From: Alphaproteobacteria bacterium
Lineage (GTDB): Bacteria; Pseudomonadota; Alphaproteobacteria; Rhodobacterales; Rhodobacteraceae
Direction: 5' to 3'
DNA: 64,000 bases
NCBI GenBank assembly: GCA_030429495.1
Contig: JAUIFH010000005.1
Coordinates: 62,001-126,000 of the forward strand
In this document: in pieces, positions 24,984 through 35,467 of the stretch
How positions within the stretch are numbered: the first letter of the stretch is position 1
How the letters are laid out: each line of letters begins with the position of its first letter
Position numbers and translations under genes: made by a program
Notes under the pieces: model-generated
Databases searched by the model: none
Seen by the model: the letters and a program-made list of their open reading frames with translations, nothing else
What the model was told of the DNA's origin: nothing

Positions 24984-26594
24984 TTAGCCCCGAACCTCCG
25001 GCAAGACCACCCCGGCCTCGACCAATGCGCGGAAAATCTGCGCGTCGCGGCCATAGACGTCACGGCGGTATTCGATCTCTCCGCGCGCCGTCGGCCATGC
25101 CGTGAAATAGACGATATGCACGGGAACCGGCTGCTCGAGAGGCACGGTCGTCTCGCGGCCACTGTTCAGGTGGCGACGGAACTCTGCCTCCGGATCCTCC
25201 GCTTGCCGCGCGAGAAGCGTATAGGCCAGATCGAAGGGTTTACCGAGCCGGATGCAGCCATGGCTGTAGGCGCGCACCTCTTTCTGGAACAGCGATTTCG
25301 ACGGCGTGTCGTGCAGGTAGATGTTCCAGCGGTTCGGGAACATGAACTTGACGAGGCCGAGCGCGTTGCTGTTCGACGGCGGCTGCGACATCTGGAACGG
25401 GAAGTTGCGCGCGGTGAACTGCGAGAAATCGACCGCGTCCCGGTTGACGACCCGCCCGCGGCGGTCGGTGATCTTGAGGTGCCCGGCCGCGCGCGGATTG
25501 CGCTGCAGCATCGGCAGATATTCCTTGACCGTGATTGAGCGCGGCACATTCCACGTCGGATTGACGACCATGTGCTCCATCATGTCGGAGAATTCCGGGC
25601 TGCGGCGGTCATGCTGATTCATGCCGACGACTGTCACCGTCTCGAACGTGACCTTGCCGTCATCGACGACCTTGGCGGTAAAATCCGGCAGGTTGACCCA
25701 GATATGGCGCCGGCCAAGCGTGATGCCGTTCATCCAGCGCAGCCGCTCCATCGCCACGAGGACGGAATGCAACCGCTCCTCGGCGCCAACGTTGATCTCG
25801 GCGATCGTGCCGGGACCGGCCACCCCGTCGGGGGCCAGGCCGTGGGCAATCTGAAAGTTCTGGACCGCACGCTGGATCGTTCCGTCAAACTCCTGCGTCG
25901 CCGTGCGGCGCAGATAGCCCATGCGGATCAGCCGGTCACGCAGCGCAACAACCGCCGGGCCGCTGTCGCCGGGGCTAAGCTTGCCCGCCGCCACCGTCGG
26001 GCCCCAACCGCCACGCGCGATCTCTGTCTCAAGGTCGAGCCGCGCGCGCCGAAGTTGGGTGTATTGCGGCGATTGCGGCGGAAGCGAACGGAAGAAGGCC
26101 TGCGGCTCGGATGCGGCGAGGGTCCGCAGCGTGGCCAGGGGATCACGCAGCGGCACTTCGCGGACGATGCCGGCATCCACCTTGGCCGGTTCGAGAATTC
26201 CGGTCTGCACGTCCTGGGTATAGGCCAGGAATGCCACTGTCACGGCGACTTCCAGCTGTCCGCGCTGACGCTCCGAGGTCAGGGCCGCAAATCGGTCGCG
26301 CAGCGCGTCCGCCCCGTATTCGGCCTCGGGAAGTCCGTGCCCGTCCGCCGCATCAAGGGCGGTGAACAACGCAGTGCGCCGCGCCGCATCCGCCGCCGTG
26401 GTCCAGAGCGGCGCATAATCGCGCTCCCGGTAGAATTCCGTCAACGCCGGATTGGCTGAGGCGGATTCCGCGACCGCCTGGCGAAACGCCAGATCGGCAG
26501 CCGCCGCCGGCCCCATGGCCGCACCGGACACCAGAAGCGCACCAGCCAGCATCCGGACAGAATCGAACATTAACGCGCGCCGCGTCCTTGCCAT
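24984..26594 (-). CDS. L,D-transpeptidase (YcbB/LdtD type)
   Basis: A 536-residue exported protein that would form 3-3 crosslinks in, or attach proteins to, peptidoglycan. It has a signal peptide (VRMLAGALLVSGAAMGPAAA), an N-terminal scaffold domain (YAPLWTTAADAARR), a peptidoglycan-binding domain (LRDRLIRMGYLRR, QNFQIAHGLAPDGVAGPGT), and a YkuD catalytic domain with HGCIRLGKP, whose Cys is the nucleophile. The LPMLQRNP capping loop seen in YcbB-type enzymes is present. ATG 26594 was chosen over 26750 because it places the signal peptide correctly and has GAGGGT upstream. Confidence 0.92.
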   Translation of the reverse strand: MARTRRALMFDSVRMLAGALLVSGAAMGPAAAADLAFRQAVAESASANPALTEFYRERDYAPLWTTAADAARRTALFTALDAADGHGLPEAEYGADALRDRFAALTSERQRGQLEVAVTVAFLAYTQDVQTGILEPAKVDAGIVREVPLRDPLATLRTLAASEPQAFFRSLPPQSPQYTQLRRARLDLETEIARGGWGPTVAAGKLSPGDSGPAVVALRDRLIRMGYLRRTATQEFDGTIQRAVQNFQIAHGLAPDGVAGPGTIAEINVGAEERLHSVLVAMERLRWMNGITLGRRHIWVNLPDFTAKVVDDGKVTFETVTVVGMNQHDRRSPEFSDMMEHMVVNPTWNVPRSITVKEYLPMLQRNPRAAGHLKITDRRGRVVNRDAVDFSQFTARNFPFQMSQPPSNSNALGLVKFMFPNRWNIYLHDTPSKSLFQKEVRAYSHGCIRLGKPFDLAYTLLARQAEDPEAEFRRHLNSGRETTVPLEQPVPVHIVYFTAWPTARGEIEYRRDVYGRDAQIFRALVEAGVVLPEVRG

Positions 26595-26924
26595 TCCGCT
26601 ACCCTCGAAACCCTTCGTCACGTTACGTCTATTCAATTTCCGGGATTTCGGCCCACAAGTCCATTCACGATGGCGGGCATCGTGCCACCTCACCCCACCG
26701 GATGTCGCCATTTCGCAACGGAGCCAAGAATTTGCGTGCAGCGATGCCACAAAATGCAGCTTTCAGCAAAATCTTGCCGATCCGCCTTGAATTTCCGCAT
26801 CTGCGACAATTGCGCGGTTGGCGGGGGAATCGTCTTATGCCATAACATTGCTGCACTTGGGGAAATTCGTGAAAAGACAAGCCGCTGAAAAAGCGGGCGA
26901 AACGTACGGGACAGGCATAAAGCC
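26595..26924. other. 330-bp divergent intergenic region
   Basis: This holds the back-to-back promoters of the L,D-transpeptidase and DUF882 genes, both cell-wall related. No gene is supported. A 7-bp hairpin (CACGATG and CATCGTG, 26666-26672 and 26678-26684) and an AT-richer stretch around 26740-26880 are visible. Confidence 0.45.
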
Positions 26925-27494
26925 ATGACAGATCATTCACCACTGGGTTTCACCCGCCGCGGGTTGCTTGCCGCATTCGCAGCGACCGCTGTGGTCGCCG
27001 CACCCACTTGCAGCAACGCCTTCGGCCTTCTCCGCGGCGCCGGCGACGTCCGCCGCATCCGCATGTATTCCGGCCGCACCGGCGAGAGCATCGACACGAT
27101 CTACTGGATCGAAGGCAAGTATGTTCCCGAGGCGCTGAACGAGATCACCTATTTCATGCGCGACTGGCGCTCGGACGAGACCAAGGGAATCGACCCGCGC
27201 ACGATCGACATTGCGGCGGCCGCGCACCGGCTTCTGGACGTGAACGAGCCCTACATGCTTCTGTCCGGCTACCGCACTGCCAAGACGAACGCGCTCCTGC
27301 GGTCCTCGTCGCGCGGGGTTGCGCGGAACTCGCTTCACATGAAAGCGCAGGCGGCCGACCTGCGGCTGCGGTCGCGCTCGGTCTCGCAGATGTACCGCGC
27401 CGCGTCGGCTTGCGAAGCCGGCGGCGTCGGGAAGTATTCCCGCTCGAACTTCGTCCACATGGATTGCGGCCCGATCCGCACCTGGGGAAGCTGA
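26925..27494 (+). CDS. DUF882 (YcbK-type) exported peptidase-like protein
   Basis: A 189-residue protein with a Tat-type signal (FTRRGLLAAFAATAVVAAP) and a DUF882 domain, related to M15/VanY-type metallopeptidases. The metal-ligand pattern is visible: LLSGYRTAKTN, NSLHMKAQAADLRL (H, D) and FVHMDCGP (H). In E. coli the homologue YcbK lies next to the L,D-transpeptidase YcbB; here the two are divergent neighbours, so both likely act on peptidoglycan in the periplasm. Residues include one mature Cys pair (ACEAG, DCG). Confidence 0.9.
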   Translation: MTDHSPLGFTRRGLLAAFAATAVVAAPTCSNAFGLLRGAGDVRRIRMYSGRTGESIDTIYWIEGKYVPEALNEITYFMRDWRSDETKGIDPRTIDIAAAAHRLLDVNEPYMLLSGYRTAKTNALLRSSSRGVARNSLHMKAQAADLRLRSRSVSQMYRAASACEAGGVGKYSRSNFVHMDCGPIRTWGS

Positions 27495-27575
27495 GCGACT
27501 AAAGCAGCCGTGGACAACCGGGGGGCGGCCATTGGCCGCCTTCATTGCTTCAGGCCAGCGAAACGGAACGATCTG

Positions 27576-28115
27576 ATGGAATTTTCGCAAGCGGTGGACG
27601 TGCCCGCGCGGGAGATCGTCGACCTCTTCACCGCGACGTTCACCGCATCGGAAGGAGCGGCTGAAGGATCTGCAATCGGCGCGCTGGCCGACGACCTCCT
27701 TACCACGACGCCCGACGGCGACCTGTTCACCATTTGCGCCAAGGATGGCGCGGCACTTGTCGGCTGCATCATCTTTTCGCGCCTGACCTATGCAAAGGAC
27801 AATCGCACGGTGTTCGTGCTCGGCCCTGTCGCCGTCGGGACGGATCGACAGGGTGAAGGGATCGGGCAACGACTCCTCAACCGCGGCCTCGCCGAACTGC
27901 GCGCCGCCGGGGTCGACGTCGCATTGACGTACGGGGATCCAGGTTACTACGGCAAGGTCGGGTTCCGCCAGATCAGCGAAGAGACCGCCGCCGCGCCATT
28001 CAAGCTGCAATACCCGCATGGCTGGCTGGCACAACCGCTTCGCGGAGCGGAGATCCCGCCACTGGCTGGACCTGTGCGTTGCGTCGCAGCCTTCAACAAA
28101 CCGGAATTCTGGTAA
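27576..28115 (+). CDS. GNAT-family N-acetyltransferase
   Basis: A 179-residue cytoplasmic acetyltransferase. The acetyl-CoA site is [20 protein letters not shown], a standard V-P---G-G-G motif A, followed by LLNRGLAEL and the motif B element [16 protein letters not shown]. The closing GFRQISEE region is typical of the YhbS-like branch. The substrate is unknown. ATG 27576 gives the usual family length; an earlier start at 27510 would add an unrelated leader. The tRNA-Arg gene lies just after its stop on the other strand. Confidence 0.85.
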   Translation: MEFSQAVDVPAREIVDLFTATFTASEGAAEGSAIGALADDLLTTTPDGDLFTICAKDGAALVGCIIFSRLTYAKDNRTVFVLGPVAVGTDRQGEGIGQRLLNRGLAELRAAGVDVALTYGDPGYYGKVGFRQISEETAAAPFKLQYPHGWLAQPLRGAEIPPLAGPVRCVAAFNKPEFW

Positions 28116-28118
28116 AAC

Positions 28119-28195
<77 letters not shown>

Positions 28196-28311
28196 GTTGC
28201 CCGACGCTATAGGGCAAACGGCATCGGGCCGCAATCGCTTTTCGTGTCCGGGCCGGGCAGTGCCAGCCGCCGGATTTCATCGCGATTTCCGGTGTTTCCC
28301 GCCGCCGGTAT

Positions 28312-29532
28312 TCAGGCGAAAAGCTCGTGGCAGAGTTCCAGCCCCTCGATCAGCCGGTCGACCTCGTCGGTCGTGTTGTAAAGCCCGAAAGAGGCGCGGC
28401 AGGTGGCGCCGACCCCGAAGAATTCCAGAAGCGGCATGGCGCAATGGGTGCCGGCCCGGACCGCGATGCCCTTCTTGTCGAGAACAGTCGATATGTCATG
28501 GGCATGGGCCGCCCCTTCGAGCGTGAAGGAAAAGATCGCCCCCTTCCCCGCCGCCGTTCCCTGAAGGTTCAGCCAGTTCAGGCCCTTCAGCCGCTTTGTC
28601 GCGTAGTCGCGCAAGGTCGCCTCGTGCGCGGCGACATTCTCCATGCCAAGCGCCATGAGGTATTCAAGCGCCACGCCCATTCCGATCTGCTGGACGATGC
28701 CCGGTGTGCCGGCCTCGAACTTCATCGGCGCGTCGTTGTAGGTCACGCTGTCGCGGTAGACATCGCGGATCATGTCGCCACCGCCGAGGAAGGGGCGCAT
28801 CTCGGCCATCCGCTCCTTCGCGATCCAGATCGCACCGGAGCCGGACGGGCCGTAAAGCTTGTGGCCGGTGATCGCGTAGAAATCACAGCCGATATCGGGG
28901 ATGGAGACCGGGCCGTGCACCGCCCCCTGGCTGCCATCGACAAGAACGGGCACGCCCTTTTCCTTCGCACCCCGGCAAATCGCCGCGACATCGACGCGGG
29001 TGCCGGTCACGTTCGACATCTGGGTGACGGCGACCAGCTTCGTCTTCGGCCCGATCGCGTCGATGACACGCTGCGGGTCGAGCGATCCGTCCGCCTCCGG
29101 TTCCACCCATTTCAGCACCACGCCCTGACGCTCGCGCAGGAAGTGCCAGGGCACGATATTGGCGTGATGTTCCAGCACGCTCAGCACGATCTCGTCCCCC
29201 GCCGCCAACCGGGGCGCGGCCCAGGCGTAGGAAACGAGGTTGATGCCCTCGGTCGTGCCGGTGGTAAAGACGATCTCTTCAGGATCGGGCGCGTTCAGGA
29301 AGCGCGCGACGATGCCGCGCACGGCCTCATACTTCTCGGTCGCGATAGTGGATAGGTGGTGCAGCCCGCGATGGACATTCGCATATTCATGTTCGTAGGC
29401 ATGGGTCATCGCGTCGATCACGACACGCGGCTTCTGCGCCGACGCGCCGTTGTCGAGATAAACGAGCGGCTTGCCGTTCACCTCGCGGGCGAGGATCGGA
29501 AAATCGGCGCGGATTTTGGCCGGATCGTACAT
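28312..29532 (-). CDS. sufS: Cysteine desulfurase SufS
   Basis: A 406-residue PLP enzyme of the group II (SufS/CsdA) class that takes sulfur from cysteine for Fe-S assembly. The N-terminal [12 protein letters not shown], the PLP lysine in [15 protein letters not shown], and the catalytic Cys in [17 protein letters not shown] (short class II loop) are all present. ATG 29532 matches the family start; the frame continues upstream but through the Yip1 gene. It is the last gene of the suf operon. No SufE or SufT gene follows; the tRNA-Arg gene comes next. Confidence 0.95.
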   Translation of the reverse strand: MYDPAKIRADFPILAREVNGKPLVYLDNGASAQKPRVVIDAMTHAYEHEYANVHRGLHHLSTIATEKYEAVRGIVARFLNAPDPEEIVFTTGTTEGINLVSYAWAAPRLAAGDEIVLSVLEHHANIVPWHFLRERQGVVLKWVEPEADGSLDPQRVIDAIGPKTKLVAVTQMSNVTGTRVDVAAICRGAKEKGVPVLVDGSQGAVHGPVSIPDIGCDFYAITGHKLYGPSGSGAIWIAKERMAEMRPFLGGGDMIRDVYRDSVTYNDAPMKFEAGTPGIVQQIGMGVALEYLMALGMENVAAHEATLRDYATKRLKGLNWLNLQGTAAGKGAIFSFTLEGAAHAHDISTVLDKKGIAVRAGTHCAMPLLEFFGVGATCRASFGLYNTTDEVDRLIEGLELCHELFA

Positions 29533-29534
29533 GG

Positions 29535-30122
29535 TCAGCCTTTCGGAACGGTGGGGACGATGCCGAACACCGTCAGCAGGATCGCGATTGCGGTGATGAT
29601 CAGGAAAAAGCTCACAACCATGCCGAAGATGACCATGGCGATGTTGGTGAAACCATGGAGGGCGGCGATGAACTGGGCAAGCAACCAGACGAACATGACC
29701 AGCGCAGCGAAGGCGACAAGCACGCCGACCGGCGGAATGAGAAGCAGCGCAAACAGCTGCACCGCCTGCGCCAGCGTCAACAGAAACTCCAGCCAGACGA
29801 CAAGCAGAAGCGCGTCGGGGAAGGTTCCCTGTCCACCGAAAAGTCGGCCTATAAATGCCATCGCCGCGGCGACGAGCAGCAGCGACAGGAACTGCACCGG
29901 CACCCCGGTCCAGGGGTCGCTGACGATGAAGAAGATCGGGCTTGGCTGGGACAGCGGCATCGCGAGGATCGCAAGCCGGGTTTCGAGAACCGCGAGCACG
30001 GAGACCAGAGCCAGGCCGATCCAGCGCGCCTCGATCGGCGGGCCGAAGGCAATCAGCCGGCGGGCTGCCGCGCGCGGGTTCCGGAACGTCTCGCCCACAA
30101 GGTCCGTGACAAGGGTCATCAT
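29535..30122 (-). CDS. Yip1-family integral membrane protein
   Basis: A 195-residue polytopic protein with about five membrane segments and the Yip1 layout: an N-terminal cytoplasmic piece (VGETFRNPRAAARRLIAFGPP) then hydrophobic runs such as VPVQFLSLLLVAAAMAFIGRL and LVMFVWLLAQFIAALHG. Its ATGA overlaps the stop of the other Yip1-like gene, and it ends two bases before sufS. The function of Yip1 proteins in suf operons is not known to me. The first 25 residues resemble those of its neighbour, suggesting a duplicated pair. Confidence 0.82.
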   Translation of the reverse strand: MMTLVTDLVGETFRNPRAAARRLIAFGPPIEARWIGLALVSVLAVLETRLAILAMPLSQPSPIFFIVSDPWTGVPVQFLSLLLVAAAMAFIGRLFGGQGTFPDALLLVVWLEFLLTLAQAVQLFALLLIPPVGVLVAFAALVMFVWLLAQFIAALHGFTNIAMVIFGMVVSFFLIITAIAILLTVFGIVPTVPKG

Positions 30123-30607
30123 TGGCGGTCCTCGAAATCGGCCACGCGCAGCCCTGCGAACCAGAACCACAGGAACACGGCGAACACAACGACGCCGGTC
30201 GCGGTCAGGGCAGAGCCGGGGCCGATGAAGGCCGCGACAAGCCCCTGCAAAAGCATCATCGGCGTGACCGCAAGAAGCGCCCAGAACAGCGCGATCCGCG
30301 CGCCGAAGAAATCGCCCCGCCCCCCTGCGGCGCGCGCGGCCAGATGGCCGGCGCCCGCGAGAAGATAAAAGGCGGGTATCGCCGCAAGGACGGCGAGGAA
30401 CGCCGCCACCATGCGCTGCGTGAGCGGAACGTCCGGCTCCAGGAATGCGGCCCGGCTCATCGCCGGCCACTGCGCGATGAAGATCACGATGAGTGCCGCC
30501 AGCAGATAGGCGAGCGCCCGCGCCTCATGCCGCTCACCCGCAAGAAGCCGCCGCATCACCGCGCGCGGCCCCCTGTAGGTGGCGACGATGTCGTCGGTGA
30601 CGGCCAT
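30119..30607 (-). CDS. Yip1-like integral membrane protein
   Basis: A 162-residue protein with about five hydrophobic segments. The N-terminus TYRGPRAVMRRLLAGERHEAR parallels FRNPRAAARRLIAFGPPIEAR of the downstream neighbour, so the two look like tandem paralogues that could form a heterodimer. Start ATG 30607 overlaps the sufD stop (TGATG); the stop overlaps the next Yip1 gene by four bases. Tight coupling to sufD suggests expression with Fe-S assembly proteins. Confidence 0.8.
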   Translation of the reverse strand: MAVTDDIVATYRGPRAVMRRLLAGERHEARALAYLLAALIVIFIAQWPAMSRAAFLEPDVPLTQRMVAAFLAVLAAIPAFYLLAGAGHLAARAAGGRGDFFGARIALFWALLAVTPMMLLQGLVAAFIGPGSALTATGVVVFAVFLWFWFAGLRVADFEDRQ

Positions 30608-31910
30608 CACGTCTTCCTGCGCGCGAGCCAATCCTCAAGCCGGCCGACGATCTCACCGGCAAGACGTTCGTCCTCGATCTCCTCGATCGCGTCGGCCAGG
30701 AACGACAGCACGAGAAGCGCGGTCGCCTCTTCCTTCTCCACGCCGCGCGAGCGCAGGTAGAAAAGCGCAGTTTCGTCGATCGCGCCCGTGGTGGAACCGT
30801 GCGAACACTTCACGTCGTCGGCGTAAATCTCCAGCTCCGGCTTGGCAAGGAACTGGCTGTCCTCGTCCAGAAGAAGCGACTGACTAATCTGGTAGCCATC
30901 GGTCTTCTGCGCGCCGGGCTTCACGAGGATCTTGCCCTGGAAGACCCCGGTCGCGCCGTTCTTCAGCACCTTCTTGAAAACCTGCCGGCTTTCGCAGCCG
31001 ACAGCGTCATGAGTGACAAAAACGGTGTCGTCGTGGTGGAACTTGCCGTAGCTTCCATCGCCGAGCGCCGCGCCCGCGACATGGGCCGAGGCATTGTCGC
31101 CCGCGATCTCGATGACGCATTCGTTGCGGGTAAGCTGGCCGTTCACGGTCAGCGTGAAGGACTTGAACAGCGACCCTTCGGCCACCCGCGCGAAGATATG
31201 CGTCGCCGCGCGCCGTTCATGATCGCGGCCCTGCGCGCGGACATGGTGGAAACGGCCGCCCGTGGCGACATCGACCTCCATCACCTTGTTGAACCGCGCG
31301 GCGGCGGGCCCTGTCTCCAGCAGCGTCAGTTCCGCGCCGGCCTCGACCTTGATGCAATGATGCAGGATCGCGTCCGAGGTCTCGGATTCGTGGCGATAGA
31401 TCAGGTGAACCGGCTTCTCGGCCCGCCCCGTCACCCGGATCAGCACGCCGTCGCCCGCCGCCGCCGTATTCAGCGCCGCGAGCGGCCGCGCGACGGGCGT
31501 CTGCCCCCGCGCCTCCAGCACGCCATAGAGGTCCTGCGCCCAGTGAATGTCCGCCGCACCGGCCTCGGCCAGACGGGTAATCTCGACACCCGCGGCGGCC
31601 GGGTCGTCCGATGCGCCGGCATCGAAGGCCCCGTCCGTGAAGACAAGCTTCACGCTGTCCACATCACCGAAAAGCTGCGCCTCCCCCGCATCAAAGAGCG
31701 CCGCCGGCGGCACTTCGGGCGCAGTGAGCGAGGACGGGTCGGTGAACTTCCAGTATTCGTCGCGACGCCCCGGCAACCCCATGGCACCGAACCGCGCCAG
31801 CGCGTCCTTGCGCGCGGCAGCGGTGAACCCCGCTTCGGGAACCGGCACGGACGCGATCCAGGCCTCGGTCGCCGCCTCGCGGGCTGTATCCTTGCGTTTC
31901 GGGGAGGCCA

Positions 31911-31914
<4 letters not shown>
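30607..31914 (-). CDS. sufD: Fe-S cluster assembly protein SufD
   Basis: A 435-residue component of the SufBCD scaffold. It has the beta-helix core and the C-terminal SufB/D signature: VFQGKILVKPGAQKTDGYQ, SQFLAKPELEIYADDVKCSHGSTTGAIDE, and FYLRSRGVEKEEA. The His in KCSHG matches the conserved SufD histidine. It overlaps sufC by ATGA. Starts with ATG ATG GCC; the second ATG may also be used. Confidence 0.95.
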
Positions 31915-32666
<752 letters not shown>

Positions 32667-32742
32667 GTCTGGTCCTTTCAAACGGCAAAGGCGGCCTGCG
32701 GGCGCGAGGCCCGGGCCGCTACGATTCTCGATTGTGTGAGTG

Positions 32743-33252
32743 TTAGAGGGCCGGCGTCAGACGGTAGTCCTTGCCCGCCTCGGCAAGCGCCGCGGCGTAG
32801 TCGGCCGAAAACATGTTCGCCCAGAGCTCGGGCGCGTTCGAGGCGACGGCCGCCTCGCCGAAATGCATCACGACGCAGCCGACAAGAAGCGCCGGAAACC
32901 GCTGCCGGGTGAAGAGGTGGAACATCACCATCACAAGCGCAGCCAGCACGAAGGCAAACAGCACCATGCCGCGTCCGCCGAGGTCGTAGAACGCGTCCGG
33001 CAACCCTTCCATCTGCGCCAGCTTGAAGTAGATGAGCCGGCCGAGCAGCACTGCCGACATGCCGGCGAAGAACGCGAAAATGACCATCAGCTTTTCGGCA
33101 AAGGTCCGCTTCGCACGCTTCGGCTGGCGCTTGGCAAGATTGTTGAACTTCTTCTGCGTGCTGCGTCCAACAACGTCCGCATGCTCGAACTGACGGCCGG
33201 ACTGAATCCGTTTCACCCGTTCCGCAAATGCTGTTTTCTGGTCGAAGTCCAC
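32743..33252 (-). CDS. Membrane protein of unknown function in the suf operon
   Basis: A 169-residue protein with a basic N-terminal segment (STQKKFNNLAKRQPKRAKR) and two to three membrane helices (MVIFAFFAGMSAVLLGRLIYF, GMVLFAFVLAALVMVMFHLF, LLVGCVVMHFGEAAV). GTG 33252 is preceded by AGGAAA. I recognise no domain. It lies 76 bp before sufC and 318 bp after the other small membrane gene, so it could have its own promoter. Confidence 0.7.
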   Translation of the reverse strand: MDFDQKTAFAERVKRIQSGRQFEHADVVGRSTQKKFNNLAKRQPKRAKRTFAEKLMVIFAFFAGMSAVLLGRLIYFKLAQMEGLPDAFYDLGGRGMVLFAFVLAALVMVMFHLFTRQRFPALLVGCVVMHFGEAAVASNAPELWANMFSADYAAALAEAGKDYRLTPAL

Positions 33253-33570
33253 GGTGTTTCCTGTGCCCCAACAGTATTTCCCTTATGGGGAACTCTGCCG
33301 TTACATTGGGGCGGAATTCGGGAACCAATCGTGCTTTTTCCGTGCCGTGGGCGCCACCAATTCGCCTTAATGGGGTGCGGTTTTCCGGCAGGCAGGTACC
33401 GGCCTGGCCATCCGGGCGGCATCCAGCGTATCCAGACACGAAGCAATAACCGGAAATGCGGCGCATTTCGTCGGGCGGCACGTCAAATCCGGTACAATGA
33501 GCGGCCGGCCAAGTCACCGACGCAATGCAGAATCGGCGTATCCGGCGCCCGTCGAAATGCGTGATTCCGT
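33253..33570. other. 318-bp gap inside the suf operon
   Basis: No gene supported. Two GTATTTCCC/TTCCCTTATGGGGAA-like AT-rich patches near 33273-33310 could hold a minus-strand promoter for the downstream membrane protein gene and sufC. The gap is unusual because the rest of the operon is tightly packed. Confidence 0.4.
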
Positions 33571-33870
33571 TCATTGCTTTTCCCACCTATCGAACGCGCC
33601 GGAGGCTCTCGCTTCCTCGATGTCGATTTTTTTCGCCTGCTGAGTCAGATCATGCACCACTCTTTGGAGTTGCGTCGCCTCTCGCCTCAGAGCCCGACGC
33701 CTCATGGTCTGAATGCCCAAGATCACGGCCGGCAAACCTAAACCCGAAACGACTCCGATCACCCCCGGTTTCGCAACGCCAAGGGCGGCGGATGCACCGA
33801 ACCCGGCAAGGTATCCGACGCAAAGCAACCACATCGTTGCTTCGAGCGATCCGATCCGGCGGTCCCGCAT
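33571..33870 (-). CDS. Small membrane protein of unknown function after sufB
   Basis: A 99-residue protein with two membrane helices (MWLLCVGYLAGFGASAALG and VIGVVSGLGLPAVILGIQ) followed by a charged coiled-coil-like tail (RRREATQLQRVVHDLTQQAKK). It starts 20 bp after sufB and has GAGGGG upstream, so it is co-transcribed. No family recognised. Confidence 0.6.
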   Translation of the reverse strand: MRDRRIGSLEATMWLLCVGYLAGFGASAALGVAKPGVIGVVSGLGLPAVILGIQTMRRRALRREATQLQRVVHDLTQQAKKIDIEEARASGAFDRWEKQ

Positions 33871-33890
33871 CAGTCAAAGCCCCTCGAAAC

Positions 33891-35450
33891 TCATCCGACC
33901 GATCCCTCTAGAGAGATCGCCACAAGGCTCTGCGCCTCCAGCGCGAATTCCATCGGCAGGGTCTGCAACACGTCGCGGACGAAACCGTTGACGACAAGCG
34001 CCACCGCCTCCTCCTCTCCCATCCCGCGCGACCGGGCGTAGAACAACTGGTCGTCATCAACCTTGGAGGTGGTCGCCTCATGCTCCACGCGCGAGGAGTT
34101 GTTCTTCACCTCGATATACGGAACCGTATGCGCCCCGCACTTGTCGCCGATCAGCAGGCTGTCGCACTGGGTGTAGTTGCGCGAGTTCTTGGCCTTCGGG
34201 TGCATCGAGACAAGCCCGCGATAGGTGTTCTGCGCCTTGCCGGCCGAAATCCCTTTTGAAACAATGCGGGAGCGGGTGTTCTTGCCAAGATGGATCATCT
34301 TGGTCCCGGTATCGGCCTGCTGCATGTTGTTGGCGATGGCGATCGAATAGAACTCGCCCTGACTGTCGTCGCCGCGCAGGATGCAGGACGGATACTTCCA
34401 GGTGATCGCCGATCCCGTCTCCACCTGGGTCCACATCACCTTCGCCCGGTCGCCCCGGCAATCGGCGCGCTTGGTGACGAAATTGTAGATCCCGCCCTTG
34501 CCGTCCTCATCACCGGGGAACCAGTTCTGCACCGTGGAATATTTCACCTCGGCATCTTCCAGCACGACGATCTCGACCACCGCCGCGTGAAGCTGCGCGG
34601 TATCGCGCTTGGGCGCCGTGCAGCCTTCCAGGTAGCTGACATACGATCCCTTGTCGGCGATGATCAGCGTGCGCTCGAACTGTCCGGTATTCTCCGCATT
34701 GATGCGGAAGTAGGTGGAAAGCTCCATCGGGCAGCGGGTGTTCGGCGGGATGTAGACGAAGGACCCGTCCGAAAAGACCGCCGAGTTCAGCGTGGCAAAG
34801 AAGTTGTCCGACTGCGGCACGACCGAACCGAGATACTTCTTCACCAGATCCGGATAGTCGCGGATCGCCTCGGAGATGGAACAGAAGATGACGCCCGCCT
34901 TCTTCAGCTCTTCCTTGAAGGTGGTCCCCACGCTGACCGAGTCGAAGACCGCATCCACGGCCACGCGTCGCGCATCGGCCGGCGCGTCGTCCGCACCCTC
35001 TACGCCCGCCAGAATCATCTGCTCTTTCAAAGGGATACCGAGCTTTTCGTAAGTGGCCAGAAGCTTCGGATCGACCTCGTCCAGCGACTTCGGTTTCTCC
35101 GCCATGCTCTTCGGCTTGGCGTAATAGTACTGCGACTGGTAGTCGATTTCCGGGTAGTGCAGCATCGCCCAGGACGGTTCTTCCATTTCCTGCCAGCGCG
35201 CGAAGGCCTTCAGCCGCCAGTCGGTCATCCATTCCGGCTCGCCGTTCTTCTCCGAGATGAGGCGGACGATGTCCTCGTTCACGCCGATCGGCGCGTATTC
35301 CATCTCGATGTCGGTTTCCCAACCGTATTTGTAGGCGCCCATATTCTGCACGGTCTCGACCGTCTCGCGGTCGACGCCCTCGCGGACTTCCAGTTCGGCC
35401 GTGCCCTGTTCGCTTTCCAATGCCATCGCCTTTTCTTTCGTTTTATCCAT
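33891..35450 (-). CDS. sufB: Fe-S cluster assembly protein SufB
   Basis: A 519-residue scaffold subunit on which Fe-S clusters form with SufC and SufD. It has the family start region [20 protein letters not shown], the central [19 protein letters not shown] and [20 protein letters not shown] (conserved Cys), and the C-terminal [20 protein letters not shown]. The start at ATG 35450 follows GGGGAGG; ATG 35426 is a possible alternative. It follows the NifS/IscS-type desulfurase by 17 bp. Confidence 0.96.
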   Translation of the reverse strand: MDKTKEKAMALESEQGTAELEVREGVDRETVETVQNMGAYKYGWETDIEMEYAPIGVNEDIVRLISEKNGEPEWMTDWRLKAFARWQEMEEPSWAMLHYPEIDYQSQYYYAKPKSMAEKPKSLDEVDPKLLATYEKLGIPLKEQMILAGVEGADDAPADARRVAVDAVFDSVSVGTTFKEELKKAGVIFCSISEAIRDYPDLVKKYLGSVVPQSDNFFATLNSAVFSDGSFVYIPPNTRCPMELSTYFRINAENTGQFERTLIIADKGSYVSYLEGCTAPKRDTAQLHAAVVEIVVLEDAEVKYSTVQNWFPGDEDGKGGIYNFVTKRADCRGDRAKVMWTQVETGSAITWKYPSCILRGDDSQGEFYSIAIANNMQQADTGTKMIHLGKNTRSRIVSKGISAGKAQNTYRGLVSMHPKAKNSRNYTQCDSLLIGDKCGAHTVPYIEVKNNSSRVEHEATTSKVDDDQLFYARSRGMGEEEAVALVVNGFVRDVLQTLPMEFALEAQSLVAISLEGSVG

Positions 35451-35467
35451 ATCTTGCACGCCTCCCC

